Shown piece after piece: positions 24,210 through 32,577 of a DNA stretch of 34,517 nucleotides. The stretch covers positions 1 to 34,517 of the forward strand of contig CADBCX010000020.1 in the NCBI GenBank assembly GCA_902793245.1. Reading direction: 5' to 3'. The stretch comes from an uncultured Eubacteriales bacterium (GTDB lineage: Bacteria > Bacillota > Clostridia > Christensenellales > Aristaeellaceae). The position numbers were made by a program, and so were the translations under genes. The notes beneath the pieces were generated by a model. The model saw nothing but the letters and a program-made list of their open reading frames with translations, was not told the DNA's origin and searched no databases. Numbering within the stretch: the first letter of the stretch is position 1; every line of letters begins with the position of its first letter.

Positions 24210-25226
24210 ATGAAAAAAGTGACCATGCGGGATATCGGCAAGGAAGCGGGGGTCAGTGCCGTGACGGTGTCCAAAGCCCTGGCGGGCAAGCCGGGCATGA
24301 GCGACGACGTGCGCAGGCGCATCCTCCAAATTGCGGAGGAGCTGCACTACCAGTATCCCGACGCGGATAGCCTGCGGCTGAAAACCAACCTGGACATCGG
24401 CATCCTGATCCCGGAAGCGTACTTGGAGGCGAATTCCTTTTATTCCGCGCTGTATAAAAAGCTCATCACGCGGCTGGGAGAGGAAGGCCACTTCGGGCTG
24501 CTGGAGCTGCTGACGGAAGCGGACGAGGCCGCGCTTCGTCCGCCGCACCTGATTGATACCCGGCACGTGGACGGCCTGGTTTTGCTGGGACAGCCCAGCA
24601 AGGAATACTACCGCATGGTTTCCGGCCTGGGCACGCCCATTGTGTTCCTGGATTTTTACGATGAACAGGGCAGCGCCGATGCCGTGGTGGGCGACAACAC
24701 CTACGGCTGTTACCGGCTCACCAGCCATTTGATCAAAAACGGCCACCGGGAAATCGGCTTTGTGGGCAACGTCCACGCCACCAGCAGCATCATGGACCGG
24801 TTCTTAGGTTATTACCGGGCCCTTCTGCTGCATGGCCTGTCCCTCCGCGGCGAGTGGATCCTCCGGGACCGGGACAGCCGGAACAACCTGATTCCCCTGG
24901 AGCTGCCGGAAAAACTGCCCACGGCCTTCGTATGCAACTGCGACGTGGTGGCCAGCAGGCTGATTTCCGCCTTGTGGGAGCGGGGCCTGCGGGTGCCGGA
25001 GGATATTTCGGTCACGGGCTTTGACGATTTTACGGAAACGGCCCCCGCCGACGTGCCCCTGAGCACCTTCCGGGCGGATACGGACAGCATGATCGAACTG
25101 ACGGTGAAAACCATCGCGGAACGCTGCTCCGGTTCCCGCAAACCCTTTGGCAGGATGGTGGTCAGCGGCCAGCCGATCTACCGCCAGTCTGAAAAACCGC
25201 TGGAATATGAAAAGTATAGGAGATGA
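24210..25226 (+). CDS. LacI-family transcriptional regulator
   Basis: A 338-residue protein of standard LacI length. Residues 4-25 (TMRDIGKEAGVSAVTVSKAL) are the helix-turn-helix, followed by the hinge helix AGKPGMSDDVRRRI. A periplasmic-binding-protein-like sensor domain follows, with HVDGLVLLGQ, GDNTYGCYRLTSHLI, GHREIGFVG and EDISVTGFDDF, the usual landmarks. It lies 24 bases after the epimerase gene and its end overlaps the ribosome binding site of the phosphorylase gene, so the four genes form one unit. It probably represses the operon through the palindrome at 22821-22847 and responds to a mannoside; the ligand is inferred from context. Confidence 0.92.
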   Translation: MKKVTMRDIGKEAGVSAVTVSKALAGKPGMSDDVRRRILQIAEELHYQYPDADSLRLKTNLDIGILIPEAYLEANSFYSALYKKLITRLGEEGHFGLLELLTEADEAALRPPHLIDTRHVDGLVLLGQPSKEYYRMVSGLGTPIVFLDFYDEQGSADAVVGDNTYGCYRLTSHLIKNGHREIGFVGNVHATSSIMDRFLGYYRALLLHGLSLRGEWILRDRDSRNNLIPLELPEKLPTAFVCNCDVVASRLISALWERGLRVPEDISVTGFDDFTETAPADVPLSTFRADTDSMIELTVKTIAERCSGSRKPFGRMVVSGQPIYRQSEKPLEYEKYRR

Positions 25227-25232
25227 AACGAA

Positions 25233-26348
25233 ATGAGAAGCCGCAGTTTTGATTCCCTCATGGAAGCCTATGAGCGCGTCGTCAGCCGCCCGAACCCGGT
25301 GGACGAGCATTTCTACAACGGGATTTTCACCCGCTACCGCCATCCGGTGCTCACCCGGGAGCATGTGCCGCCCTTCTGGATGTACGACGCGAACCCCGAA
25401 ACCAATCCCTTCATGATGCAGCGCCTGGGCGTCAACGCCACGCTGAACAGCGGGGCCATCAAGCTGAACGGAAAATACTGCCTGGCCGTGCGGGTGGAGG
25501 GCATGGACCGCAAGAGCTTCTTTGCCATCGCAGAGAGCGACCGGCCCACCGAAGGCTTCCGGTTCCGGGATGTTCCCGTGCTGCTGCCCGACACCGAAAA
25601 GCAAGAAACCAACGTGTACGACATGCGGCTGACCCGGCACCAGGACGGCTGGATCTACGGAGTGTTCTGCTCGGAAAGCAAGGACACGGAAAACGCCGAC
25701 CTGTCCGCTGCCGTTGCCGCGGCGGGCATCGTGCGCACCAGGGATTTGGAACACTGGGAACGGCTGCCCAATTTGATCACGCTCCATTCCCCCCAGCAGC
25801 GGAACGTGGTGCTGCATCCAGAATTCGTCAACGGACAGTATGCCTTTTATACCCGGCCCATGGATGATTTCATCGAAACGGGCTCCGGCGGCGGCATCGG
25901 CTTCGGGCTGTGCGAGGACATCACCCATCCCGTGATCGGCGAAGAAAAGATCATTTCCCTGCGCCGGTATCACACCATCACCGAAAGCAAGAACGGCGCG
26001 GGGGCCGTGCCCATCAAAACGGACAAGGGCTGGATTCATATTGCCCACGGCGTGCGCAATACGGCGGCGGGTTTACGGTACGTACTCTATGCTTTCGCCA
26101 CCGCCCTGGAGGACCCCAGCCGGGTGATTGCCGAGCCCTCCGGCATGCTGCTGGGGCCGCTGGGCCATGAGCGGGTCGGCGACGTGAGCAACGTGGTGTT
26201 CACCAACGGGGCCATTGCCGACGACGACGGGAAGGTGTATATCTATTATGTGTTCCATACGCCCGCCGATCCCCTGCGCAGCGCGGACTGCGTGCGCCAG
26301 CGGGCGGCGCTGATCGAAAAGAACCTGGCATATCTGAAAAACCGCTGA
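25233..26348 (+). CDS. mgp: 4-O-beta-D-mannosyl-D-glucose phosphorylase (GH130)
   Basis: A 371-residue GH130 enzyme. It splits mannosyl-beta-1,4-glucose with phosphate into mannose 1-phosphate and glucose, saving ATP in mannan breakdown. Landmarks of the mannosyl-glucose branch: [18 protein letters not shown] near the start, [19 protein letters not shown], then TNVYDMRLT with the proposed catalytic Asp at about 130, [36 protein letters not shown] and [11 protein letters not shown]. Overall layout is that of the Bacteroides fragilis enzyme, which also sits with a mannobiose 2-epimerase. AGGAG upstream of the ATG lies in the end of the LacI gene. A longer mannooligosaccharide phosphorylase is less likely, given the close fit to the mannosyl-glucose type. 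Confidence 0.9.
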   Translation: MRSRSFDSLMEAYERVVSRPNPVDEHFYNGIFTRYRHPVLTREHVPPFWMYDANPETNPFMMQRLGVNATLNSGAIKLNGKYCLAVRVEGMDRKSFFAIAESDRPTEGFRFRDVPVLLPDTEKQETNVYDMRLTRHQDGWIYGVFCSESKDTENADLSAAVAAAGIVRTRDLEHWERLPNLITLHSPQQRNVVLHPEFVNGQYAFYTRPMDDFIETGSGGGIGFGLCEDITHPVIGEEKIISLRRYHTITESKNGAGAVPIKTDKGWIHIAHGVRNTAAGLRYVLYAFATALEDPSRVIAEPSGMLLGPLGHERVGDVSNVVFTNGAIADDDGKVYIYYVFHTPADPLRSADCVRQRAALIEKNLAYLKNR

Positions 26349-26404
26349 TGATGCTTGCTTTCCCGGAAAGGGGCCGGGTGAAGCTTCCCTTTCCAAGTAT
26401 CATC
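26347..26404 (+). other. Nested hairpin between GH130 and GH43 genes
   Basis: GATGATGCTT pairs with AGTATCATC (one G-U pair) as the outer stem, and GGAAAGGG (26365-26372) pairs with CCCTTTCC (26387-26394) inside it. There is no T-run, so it is more likely an RNA-stability or processing element than a terminator. Confidence 0.45.
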
Positions 26405-26448
26405 GGAAGCGGGAACAGAGCGAAAAACCAAATTTTCAGGAGGGAACC

Positions 26449-27777
26449 ATGGGCAAAGAAGACAGCTCCCGGCGGGGAAATCCGCTGCTGCCGGAAGGCG
26501 CGGCGGACAATATGTTCCCCGACCCGCACATCAAAATCTTTGTGAACCCGGACACGGGCCGGGAAAACATGTATGTGTACGTGGGCCACGACGAAGGCAA
26601 AGGCCAATTCATCATGCGGGACTGGTACGTACTGTTCAGCGAAGACCTGGTGCACTGGCAGTGCAAAAAATCCCTGGCGCGGAAGGACACCTACCTGCTC
26701 CCCGATTCCACCGACTGCTGGGCCTGCGACGCGGTGCGCAGCCCCTGGGACGGGAAGTATTATCTCTACTACTCCCACGGCGGCGAGTCCACCGGCGTGG
26801 CGGTCAGCGACCGGCCCGACGGCCCCTTCGCGGACGCCCGGGGCAAAACGCCCATCCTGCCCAAGGGCATCACGCCCACCAATTCCTACGACCCCGACGT
26901 GATCCTGCCCGACGATCAGGACAGCCGCGCCTGGATCGTGTTCGGCAGCGATTGGACGGATCACTACTGGGCCATGCAACTGAAAGAAAGCATGACAGAG
27001 GTGGTGCCGGGCACCGCCCGCAAGGTGCCGGTGTATCCCGACGAAAACACGCAGGAAGAGCTGCTGGGCGTGCTGCGTTCCGACCAGGCGGAGGCGTTCC
27101 GCTATGGGGACAGGTGGTATCTCTACTGGGCCGGGCGCTACGCCACCTCCGACAGCCGGCTGGGGCCGTACATCTTCCGGGGCAACATCGGCGCGGACAT
27201 TCCCCATTACCCCGACGGCCGGGCCTTCATCGACCACGGCTCCTTTACGGAATGGAAGGGCCAGTGGTATTACGCGGTGAGCTGCGGCACGGAAAGCTGG
27301 TCGTTCCGGCAGAGCTGGCTCATGTACCTGCACGTGTGCGACGACGGCACGCTGATGTTCGACGAGGAGATCCGGCAGTACGGCGTGGGCCAGTATAATG
27401 CGGCCTGGGACAGAATCCAGGCGGAATGGTACATGGAAATCGAAACACCCGCCATCCGCAAAATCGAGCTGCGGCAGGACGGGCAGCACGCGGGATTCGC
27501 CATCGCCCAGGAGGAAGGCATCCACACCGCCCGGTATCCCCATGTGTATGGCATGGACGAAAACATGACCATGACCCTCTGCCTGCAAGGGGAGCAAGGC
27601 GCAAGGATCGACGTTCTGGTGGACGGAAAGGAAGCCGGTTCCCTGCGGCTTGAAAAGGAGCTTCCCGCGCTGGCCCAAGTGGATATTCCCCTCCAAAACG
27701 ATGGAGGCGAACATGAAATCACCCTGCGCATGACGGGCAGGGTGGTGATCGACTGGTTCAGGCTGAAAAAGTACTAA
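26449..27777 (+). CDS. GH43-type glycoside hydrolase with C-terminal carbohydrate-binding-like domain
   Basis: A 442-residue protein without signal peptide, so probably intracellular. Residues 15-310 have the five-bladed propeller pattern of GH43/GH62-type enzymes: FPDPHI with D25 as candidate general base, SYDPDVILPDD with D148 as candidate pKa modulator, and DQAEAFRYGDRWYLYWAG with E215 as candidate general acid. The tail (about 320-442) is beta-rich and ends HEITLRMTGRVVIDWFRL, like CBM6-type modules often attached to GH43. The ATG has AGGAGGG upstream. As last gene of the mannoside operon it may trim arabinose, xylose or galactose side groups from imported oligosaccharides. The substrate cannot be told from sequence alone. 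Confidence 0.82.
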   Translation: MGKEDSSRRGNPLLPEGAADNMFPDPHIKIFVNPDTGRENMYVYVGHDEGKGQFIMRDWYVLFSEDLVHWQCKKSLARKDTYLLPDSTDCWACDAVRSPWDGKYYLYYSHGGESTGVAVSDRPDGPFADARGKTPILPKGITPTNSYDPDVILPDDQDSRAWIVFGSDWTDHYWAMQLKESMTEVVPGTARKVPVYPDENTQEELLGVLRSDQAEAFRYGDRWYLYWAGRYATSDSRLGPYIFRGNIGADIPHYPDGRAFIDHGSFTEWKGQWYYAVSCGTESWSFRQSWLMYLHVCDDGTLMFDEEIRQYGVGQYNAAWDRIQAEWYMEIETPAIRKIELRQDGQHAGFAIAQEEGIHTARYPHVYGMDENMTMTLCLQGEQGARIDVLVDGKEAGSLRLEKELPALAQVDIPLQNDGGEHEITLRMTGRVVIDWFRLKKY

Positions 27778-27783
27778 AAGAAT

Positions 27784-27814
27784 CGGGAGCGGGACAAGCC
27801 CGCTCCCGGTTTTG
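27784..27814 (+). terminator. Terminator of the mannoside operon
   Basis: CGGGAGCGGG (27784-27793) pairs perfectly with CCCGCTCCCG (27799-27808) around a 5-base loop, followed by GTTTT. It begins 6 bases after the GH43 stop codon. Confidence 0.88.
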
Positions 27815-27880
27815 GCGTATCCATAGACAAACAGTCTTATCTGTTTCATAGCTTTTTGAACGCCTTCAATGACTCCCCCA

Positions 27881-27949
27881 AAAGCCTTCCCCTTGAGGGT
27901 ACACCTCATCCGGCGCTTCGCGCCACCTTCCCCTCAAGGGGAAGGCTTT
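27881..27949. repeat. Palindromic intergenic repeat, 19-bp arms
   Basis: AAAGCCTTCCCCTTGAGGG (27881-27899) and its exact complement (27931-27949) enclose CACCTCATCCG and an inner GGCGC-TTC-GCGCC hairpin. The same arm sequence recurs twice in the block at 33882-34205. It lies between converging genes and could act as a two-way terminator, though no T-run is obvious. Confidence 0.75.
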
Positions 27950-28006
27950 GAGAGAGTGACGTAAAATGCCCCATAAGCCTTCATATGAACAATGACAAAT
28001 CCGCTG

Positions 28007-28825
28007 TTATTTCCACTCCGGCACGGCCAGCCACGCTTCCTCCAGCCTGGCCTGCCAGGAATAATCCTCCATGGCATTCAAAACCTTATAGGCTCCATCC
28101 TCCGACTCGGGCAGATTATCCCACCAGGCCATCCACTGCTTATCCAGGGCAAAGTACGCCTCCATCTCTTGGGAGGCGGCGGGCATGGGCTCTCCGGCGG
28201 TCCAGAGGAGGATGCTGTTCTCCTCGGCTCCCTGGCGGATCTCGCTGATGGACTGGTTCCCGCCGCTGCCGAGCAGGGTCATAAGCGACTTTGTTCCCTC
28301 CCGCGCCGAACTGTTGACCGCGTGAAGGGGCGCGGCGGAATAATACAGGTAACAAACGGTTCTGTCATCCTCCACAAGTTCCGCGACGTTTGTCTGGGTA
28401 TCGAAGTTGATTCCATGGAAATCCGCCGTCACGGCAATGCTGCCATCCGCCAACCGGGCCAGGCTGAGGGAATACAGGCTGTTATCCACCGGCACGGAAT
28501 ACCGGTTCACGAGCCGGTCATAGGCAAACAGCCCGCCGAACGCCGCCGCCGCGCAGAGGATCACGCTCAGCGCAAGGACTGTCAGGCGGCGTTTCAGTTT
28601 CTTTTTCCGCATGGCCTTGAGCGCGTGGATAAACTTCTTCTGCTCTTCCTCGTATTCCATCCGCAGCCCGTCGGGAAGCGCGGCCTTCATGGCGTTATAC
28701 TGCTTGCCGCACGCTTCGCAGGCGGCGATGTGCTCCTCCACCATTTCCCGGCTCTCGTCGCTGGCCGCCCGGTCCAGCACCAGGGGCATTAAATCCCGGA
28801 CGATATTGCAATCATTCTTTTTCAT
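28007..28825 (-). CDS. Zinc-finger anti-sigma factor
   Basis: A 272-residue single-pass membrane protein. The N-terminal anti-sigma zinc finger has C6, H32, C36 and C39 (HIAACEACGK), the zf-HC2 layout. A basic stretch (KKKLKRR) precedes the membrane segment (about 82-104, LTVLALSVILCAAAAFGGLF), and the rest (to 272) lies outside, a domain I do not recognise. It binds its sigma factor in the cytoplasm and releases it on an envelope signal. The ATG at 28825 has AAGGAGAGG upstream inside the end of the sigma gene, which it overlaps by 14 bases. Confidence 0.88.
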   Translation of the reverse strand: MKKNDCNIVRDLMPLVLDRAASDESREMVEEHIAACEACGKQYNAMKAALPDGLRMEYEEEQKKFIHALKAMRKKKLKRRLTVLALSVILCAAAAFGGLFAYDRLVNRYSVPVDNSLYSLSLARLADGSIAVTADFHGINFDTQTNVAELVEDDRTVCYLYYSAAPLHAVNSSAREGTKSLMTLLGSGGNQSISEIRQGAEENSILLWTAGEPMPAASQEMEAYFALDKQWMAWWDNLPESEDGAYKVLNAMEDYSWQARLEEAWLAVPEWK

Positions 28826-29294
28826 CGTTCCTCTCCTTCATTGCGTCCTGCAGCATCTGCCTGGCGCGGTAGTAGGTGACCCGCGACCAGGCTTCGCTTT
28901 TTCCGAACAGCCCGGCAATCTGGGCGTGGCTCAGGTCGCAGAATGTCCGCAGGGTGAACACTTCCCGGTAGGGCTCCTCCAGCATATGCAGCACCCGGTG
29001 GGCGATCATCGCCTGGTCTTTGCGGACGAGCTGTTCCGTGAAATCCCCCGGCGCGGCAAGATCCTCCGGCAACTGAGCCGTGGGCTTCTTCTGCCTCATC
29101 GCGTCGTAATACAGATGCCTGGCAATGCCGCAGAGCCAGGTGCCCAGGCTGCTTTTCCCATCAAAGCAGTGGATGCTTTTGACCGCCTGGTAAAACGTTT
29201 CCTGCGTCAGCTCCCGCGCCAGCTCCGCGTTGCCGCACAGCCGCGTCAGATACGCGGTGACGGTGCCGCTGAATTCGCGGTAGATATTGTCCAT
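28812..29294 (-). CDS. ECF-type RNA polymerase sigma factor (second)
   Basis: About 160 residues from the start MDNIYREFSG. Region 2 reads ELARELTQETFYQAVKSIH then GTWLCGIARHLYYDAMRQ; region 4 reads LEEPYREVFTLRTFCDLSH then IAGLFGKSEAWSRVTYYRAR. The frame extends upstream to an ATG at 29345, but the probable promoter -10 box lies at 29350-29356, so that codon would be at or before the transcript start. The ATG at 29294 fits the family start. An AAGGAGGTGG lies 16-17 bases upstream, a rather long spacing, so the exact start is open; an in-frame GTG lies within that block. Paired with the overlapping anti-sigma gene. Confidence 0.88.
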   Translation of the reverse strand: MDNIYREFSGTVTAYLTRLCGNAELARELTQETFYQAVKSIHCFDGKSSLGTWLCGIARHLYYDAMRQKKPTAQLPEDLAAPGDFTEQLVRKDQAMIAHRVLHMLEEPYREVFTLRTFCDLSHAQIAGLFGKSEAWSRVTYYRARQMLQDAMKERNDEKE

Positions 29295-29349
29295 GTCCGC
29301 CGTCGTGTCCACCTCCTTTCCGTTCGTACTGAAAGCCGCTTTCATCTTG

Positions 29350-29378
29350 TTAGTCGCAGCGAAAGAAGAAACGTTACA
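29350..29378 (-). promoter_or_regulatory. Putative ECF-type promoter, second sigma gene
   Basis: On the minus strand, TGTAACGTTT (TGTAAC at 29373-29378) is followed by CGACTAA (29350-29356). The block resembles the one in front of the first ECF gene and fits autoregulation by an ECF sigma factor. Confidence 0.5.
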
Positions 29379-29473
29379 ATGCCGGCATTATCCTGTGCGC
29401 TTTTTTGTTTTCATGTCTGCGATTCCCCGGGAATGGCCGGATCACAGCCGGGTAAGGGGCTGTCACTGCTTCT

Positions 29474-29698
29474 TCATGCCGCGTCATGCGGACGGGCAAA
29501 GAGCATATCCAGGGACATGCCGCAATCCAGCGCCTTCTGGATACGGCGGGCCTCCTCCAGATGCAGCGCCGTCACGCCCCGCAGCTTGCGCCGCATGGAC
29601 GTGTACGCCATGCCGGACTTCTCCGCCAGCGTCCGGCTGTCCCAGCCTTTCATGTACATCTGAACCATGACCTGTAAATACACGCATTCACCGCGCAT
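29474..29698 (-). CDS. Small helix-turn-helix (XRE-like) protein
   Basis: A 74-residue protein from the ATG at 29698, which has AAAGGAG upstream at good spacing; the longer open frame above it overlaps the promoter. The middle reads SRTLAEKSGMAYTSMRRKLRG then LHLEEARRIQKAL, the helix-turn-helix layout of Cro/CI-like proteins, here almost the whole protein. It is likely a DNA-binding regulator or a phage-derived relic. It is transcribed from a perfect sigma-A promoter with a GAAC-N4-GTTC palindrome at the start of the transcript. Confidence 0.75.
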   Translation of the reverse strand: MRGECVYLQVMVQMYMKGWDSRTLAEKSGMAYTSMRRKLRGVTALHLEEARRIQKALDCGMSLDMLFARPHDAA

Positions 29699-29719
29699 GT
29701 TTTTCACTCCTTTGAAAAA

Positions 29720-29731
29720 GAACAAATGTTC
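29720..29731 (-). promoter_or_regulatory. LexA-like (SOS) box GAACATTTGTTC
   Basis: The palindrome fits the Gram-positive LexA consensus GAAC-N4-GTTC with its preferred inner bases (minus strand, preceded by CGA). It lies about 14 bases downstream of the -10 box, a repressing position. A second, one-mismatch half-site (GAACGTATGTGC) lies in the promoter spacer. The small HTH protein itself is an alternative ligand. Confidence 0.55.
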
Positions 29732-29744
29732 TCGTTTTGTGATC

Positions 29745-29773
29745 ATTATAGCACATACGTTCCCTTTTGTCAA
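29745..29773 (-). promoter_or_regulatory. Perfect sigma-A promoter TTGACA-17-TATAAT
   Basis: TTGACA (29768-29773) and TATAAT (29745-29750) on the minus strand with a 17-base spacer. It drives the 74-residue HTH gene. Confidence 0.88.
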
Positions 29774-29794
29774 CCGCTCTGAAAACCCCGCAAC

Positions 29795-29829
29795 CAAAAA
29801 ACTCCGTTTCGTCAGATGCGAAGCGGAGC
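29795..29829 (-). terminator. Terminator of the carboxypeptidase gene
   Basis: On the minus strand CTCCGCTTCG pairs with CGAAACGGAG (one mismatch) around a 7-base loop, followed by a run of six T. It starts 7 bases after the stop codon of the carboxypeptidase gene. Confidence 0.85.
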
Positions 29830-29835
29830 TTTTCA

Positions 29836-31284
29836 TCAGCGGAAATACCGGCTGTTTGGCTTATATGACTTTACTTTTTTCCGATTTTTGATCAGCAGCA
29901 GGATTTTTTTCAGGAGACGGATCACCAGGTAAACCGCGGCCGCGGGCAGAACCAGATAAACAACCACCAGCTCGGGCGTGACCCGCGGGAAGGGATTGGG
30001 GTCTTTCTCCGCCTCCTCGATGATCTGGTCAATGGAAGGAGCCAGGCTTTCCCGGGCGGCGATGGAACGGGAGGCAATCAGGTCGTACACCACAGGCTCT
30101 CCTTCACCGCCGTAATAGGTGAGGGTGCCCATCACTTCCCCGGCGGTAACGGGAGCCGTCAATTCTCTGGTAAATTCCGTAACGGTCAGGTTGTTAAAGT
30201 TCTGTTTCCAGCGCACCAGACCTTCCTGGTTGGTGATGATCAGGTCGGAGGCGTTAGTGGATTTCTTGCGGAGATTCAGCTTCAGCTGGCCAACATCGGG
30301 GTCCTGCATGTCAAAGCCGCGGATTTCTATCACCCGGGGATTATCAAGATAGATTTCTTCTACGCTCGTGCTGATGATCTGGGTAAAGCCGTATTCCATC
30401 AGCTTCTTGGCGTCCTCGTAACGGGAGCCGTCCGACGTGGCCCCGAACACCACCGCGATCAGGCTCACGCCGCCGCGGCTGGCGGAAGCCACCAGGCAGT
30501 TGCCCGCCGCGGAGGTGGTGCCGGTCTTGACGCCGGTAGAGTCGGGGTAATAGCGGCCCTGCTTCTTTTCCTCATCCGGCTTGGCGACGAAGTTGTTGCC
30601 GTTGCGGATGGTTCGGGAGCGGTAGATGTTATCCCTGGGCAGCGTGTATTCCGTGCGGCGCACGATGGTGCGGAATTCCTCGTTCTCCATGGCGACCTTG
30701 GTCAGCTGCGCCATGTCGCGCGCGGTGGTGTAATGGTTTTCGTCGTGCAGGCCGTTGGCGTTCACGAAGTGCGTGTTCAAACAGCCCAGGGAGTATGCCG
30801 CGTTGTTCATGCGCTGCACGTAACCGTCCACCGAATCGCTCAATCCCTCGGCGATGGCCGTGGCCGCGTCGTTGCCCGACACCAGGATGGCGGCGTTGCA
30901 CAGGTCGATCAGCCGCACTTCCTCGCCGATGGCGAACTTGGCGGAGCTTTCGTCCGGCGCCAGGTTTGTGGCGTTGGCGCTGACAGGGATTTTTGTGTCC
31001 AGCCCTTCCGGCAGTTCATTGGCGATCATCAGGGCCAGCCAGACGGTCAGTATTTTCGTTGTGGAGGCGGGATACATACGCTCGTCGGCGTTCTTTTCAA
31101 AAATCACCTGGCCCGTATCCTGTTCTATCAGGATAGCCGCCGTGGCGGTCAGGTGGCCTTCCGCCAGGTTTTCGGGATAGCGGGCGTCGTATTCATCCGC
31201 CAGCGCGGAGGGAAGATGCCAGGAAACGCAAAGCAGCGCCGCCAGCAGCAGCGCGCGCAGCCTCTCCCCGACCTTCTTCTTCAT
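29836..31284 (-). CDS. Serine-type D-Ala-D-Ala carboxypeptidase (PBP5-like)
   Basis: A 482-residue exported enzyme that removes the last D-alanine from peptidoglycan stem peptides. Signal peptide at 1-29 (ending PSALA). The three active-site motifs of the family are intact: STTK at 74-77 with the nucleophile S74, SGN at 136-138, and KTG at 253-255. A C-terminal beta-rich domain (about 310-400) and a membrane segment (about 437-457) with a basic cytoplasmic end (KNRKKVKSYK) anchor it on the outer face of the membrane. PBP5-like proteins more often end in an amphipathic helix, so the full membrane segment is somewhat unusual. GGAGGAG precedes the ATG. Confidence 0.93.
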   Translation of the reverse strand: MKKKVGERLRALLLAALLCVSWHLPSALADEYDARYPENLAEGHLTATAAILIEQDTGQVIFEKNADERMYPASTTKILTVWLALMIANELPEGLDTKIPVSANATNLAPDESSAKFAIGEEVRLIDLCNAAILVSGNDAATAIAEGLSDSVDGYVQRMNNAAYSLGCLNTHFVNANGLHDENHYTTARDMAQLTKVAMENEEFRTIVRRTEYTLPRDNIYRSRTIRNGNNFVAKPDEEKKQGRYYPDSTGVKTGTTSAAGNCLVASASRGGVSLIAVVFGATSDGSRYEDAKKLMEYGFTQIISTSVEEIYLDNPRVIEIRGFDMQDPDVGQLKLNLRKKSTNASDLIITNQEGLVRWKQNFNNLTVTEFTRELTAPVTAGEVMGTLTYYGGEGEPVVYDLIASRSIAARESLAPSIDQIIEEAEKDPNPFPRVTPELVVVYLVLPAAAVYLVIRLLKKILLLIKNRKKVKSYKPNSRYFR

Positions 31285-31326
31285 GTGCTCCTCCAGCGTT
31301 CGTAAAAGTATCGCAATACATTGTTG

Positions 31327-31355
31327 ATTATATCATAACAATTGCCGTTTGTATA
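31327..31355 (-). promoter_or_regulatory. Extended -10 promoter of the carboxypeptidase gene
   Basis: On the minus strand TATACA (31350-31355), 17 bases, then TATAAT (31327-31332) with the TG of an extended -10 element directly in front. The leader to the ATG would be about 35 bases. Confidence 0.65.
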
Positions 31356-31423
31356 GGGCCGGTAAAAACTGCCTTCTCGAATGTTCGTTATGGCTTTCTC
31401 GGATGGGGGTGTGGGGGAACCTA

Positions 31424-32521
31424 TTAAAACCGGTCAGCGATGGGAATATCCAGCGTCAGCGGCAGCCAGGAACGCAGAACGGGGTCAGGGACGGTCTGCG
31501 CCTGAAGCGGGGAAAACAGCGTCTCCGCCGCCTGCGTTTCCGTCCAGATACAGTCGGGCCGGGACTGGCATGGAAGCGCCTCCGCATTGCCGTTTTCCAC
31601 TCCCAGCCGGAAAGCGCCCGCGTTTTCGATTTGGACAACCCGCTCCCCGTCCGGCAGCGGACGCAGGCGCAGCATGGCCCGCAACACGCTTTCCCAGTTC
31701 AGCACCTTGATCATGCTGAAAGAAGCGTTGATGGAATAAGTTTCCGCGAACGCGGCAAGCCCTTGAATGCGCTGCGTCATTTCGCCGCCGCAGCACACCT
31801 GGCAGCTCTTATGCTCCCGTATCCAGGCAGCCATCACGGCGGGCAGATCGCTTTCCCGGCTGAGGCACAGCTCGGTAATCTGATCGTCCAGCGTGACCAG
31901 ATACCCGGAGATTTCCTCCCCGTTCAGGAGGACGTAAGGGACGCCCCCATAGGTGCGCAGGGTATCCAGCAAACGCGGGCGTTCGCAGTACAGGGCTTGC
32001 TTCCCGTGGAGGGCGGCAATGGCTTCCGCGTGGCATTCCTGCGCGGGCGCGAAGGTGAAGGTGTTTTCCTTGGGCAGCGCATGGCGCGCGTTCGCCTGGC
32101 TGAGGGAAAAATGCACCGCATCGCCGTACCGGACGAAACCAAAATACTGATACCGCTGACGCTGGCCGCCCAGGGACATGAAATCAAAGCCCTGCCGCTT
32201 CGCCTCCGCGATTTGCATGGCCATCAGTTCCTTCATATAGCCCTTCCCCCGGAACCGGGGATGCACGGACACGGAGCCGATATACCCGCATTTCAGCGTT
32301 TCTTCCCCTGCGTGGATGGCAACCGGCAGCATGGCAACCGTGCCGCGGATGCGGCCGTCCTCCACTGCCACGGCATGCAGCTTCGCAAAGCCGGGATGCG
32401 CGTAAACCTTGGGAATCAGCTGCGCAAAATCATGGGGCCGCGCGGCCTGGCTGAACACGGAATTGATCAAGTCCAGCACTTCCATTTCTTCGTCCGGCCT
32501 GGCAAAACGATATTCCGTCAT
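31424..32521 (-). CDS. GNAT acetyltransferase, Eis-like
   Basis: A 365-residue cytoplasmic protein. The first 150 residues hold a GNAT fold with the acetyl-CoA loop in SVSVHPRFRGKGYMKELM, then SLGGQRQRYQYFGF, a phrase common to Eis-like enzymes. The rest has the Eis-like second GNAT and C-terminal SCP2-like layout (length close to the 380-400 of that family). It probably transfers acetyl groups to amines; the substrate is unknown. The ATG at 32521 has AAAGGAG upstream; an in-frame ATG at 32539 overlaps it and is less likely. No clear terminator follows. Confidence 0.85.
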   Translation of the reverse strand: MTEYRFARPDEEMEVLDLINSVFSQAARPHDFAQLIPKVYAHPGFAKLHAVAVEDGRIRGTVAMLPVAIHAGEETLKCGYIGSVSVHPRFRGKGYMKELMAMQIAEAKRQGFDFMSLGGQRQRYQYFGFVRYGDAVHFSLSQANARHALPKENTFTFAPAQECHAEAIAALHGKQALYCERPRLLDTLRTYGGVPYVLLNGEEISGYLVTLDDQITELCLSRESDLPAVMAAWIREHKSCQVCCGGEMTQRIQGLAAFAETYSINASFSMIKVLNWESVLRAMLRLRPLPDGERVVQIENAGAFRLGVENGNAEALPCQSRPDCIWTETQAAETLFSPLQAQTVPDPVLRSWLPLTLDIPIADRF

Positions 32522-32577
32522 AAGACGCTCCTTTCGCAATAATCCAGTCGATGGCGTTTCATGGGCACTTTAATTCA

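Noticed and set aside
26200..27909. 569-codon open frame on the minus strand
   Set aside because: Antisense to the GH130 and GH43 genes, whose family motifs are clear on the plus strand.
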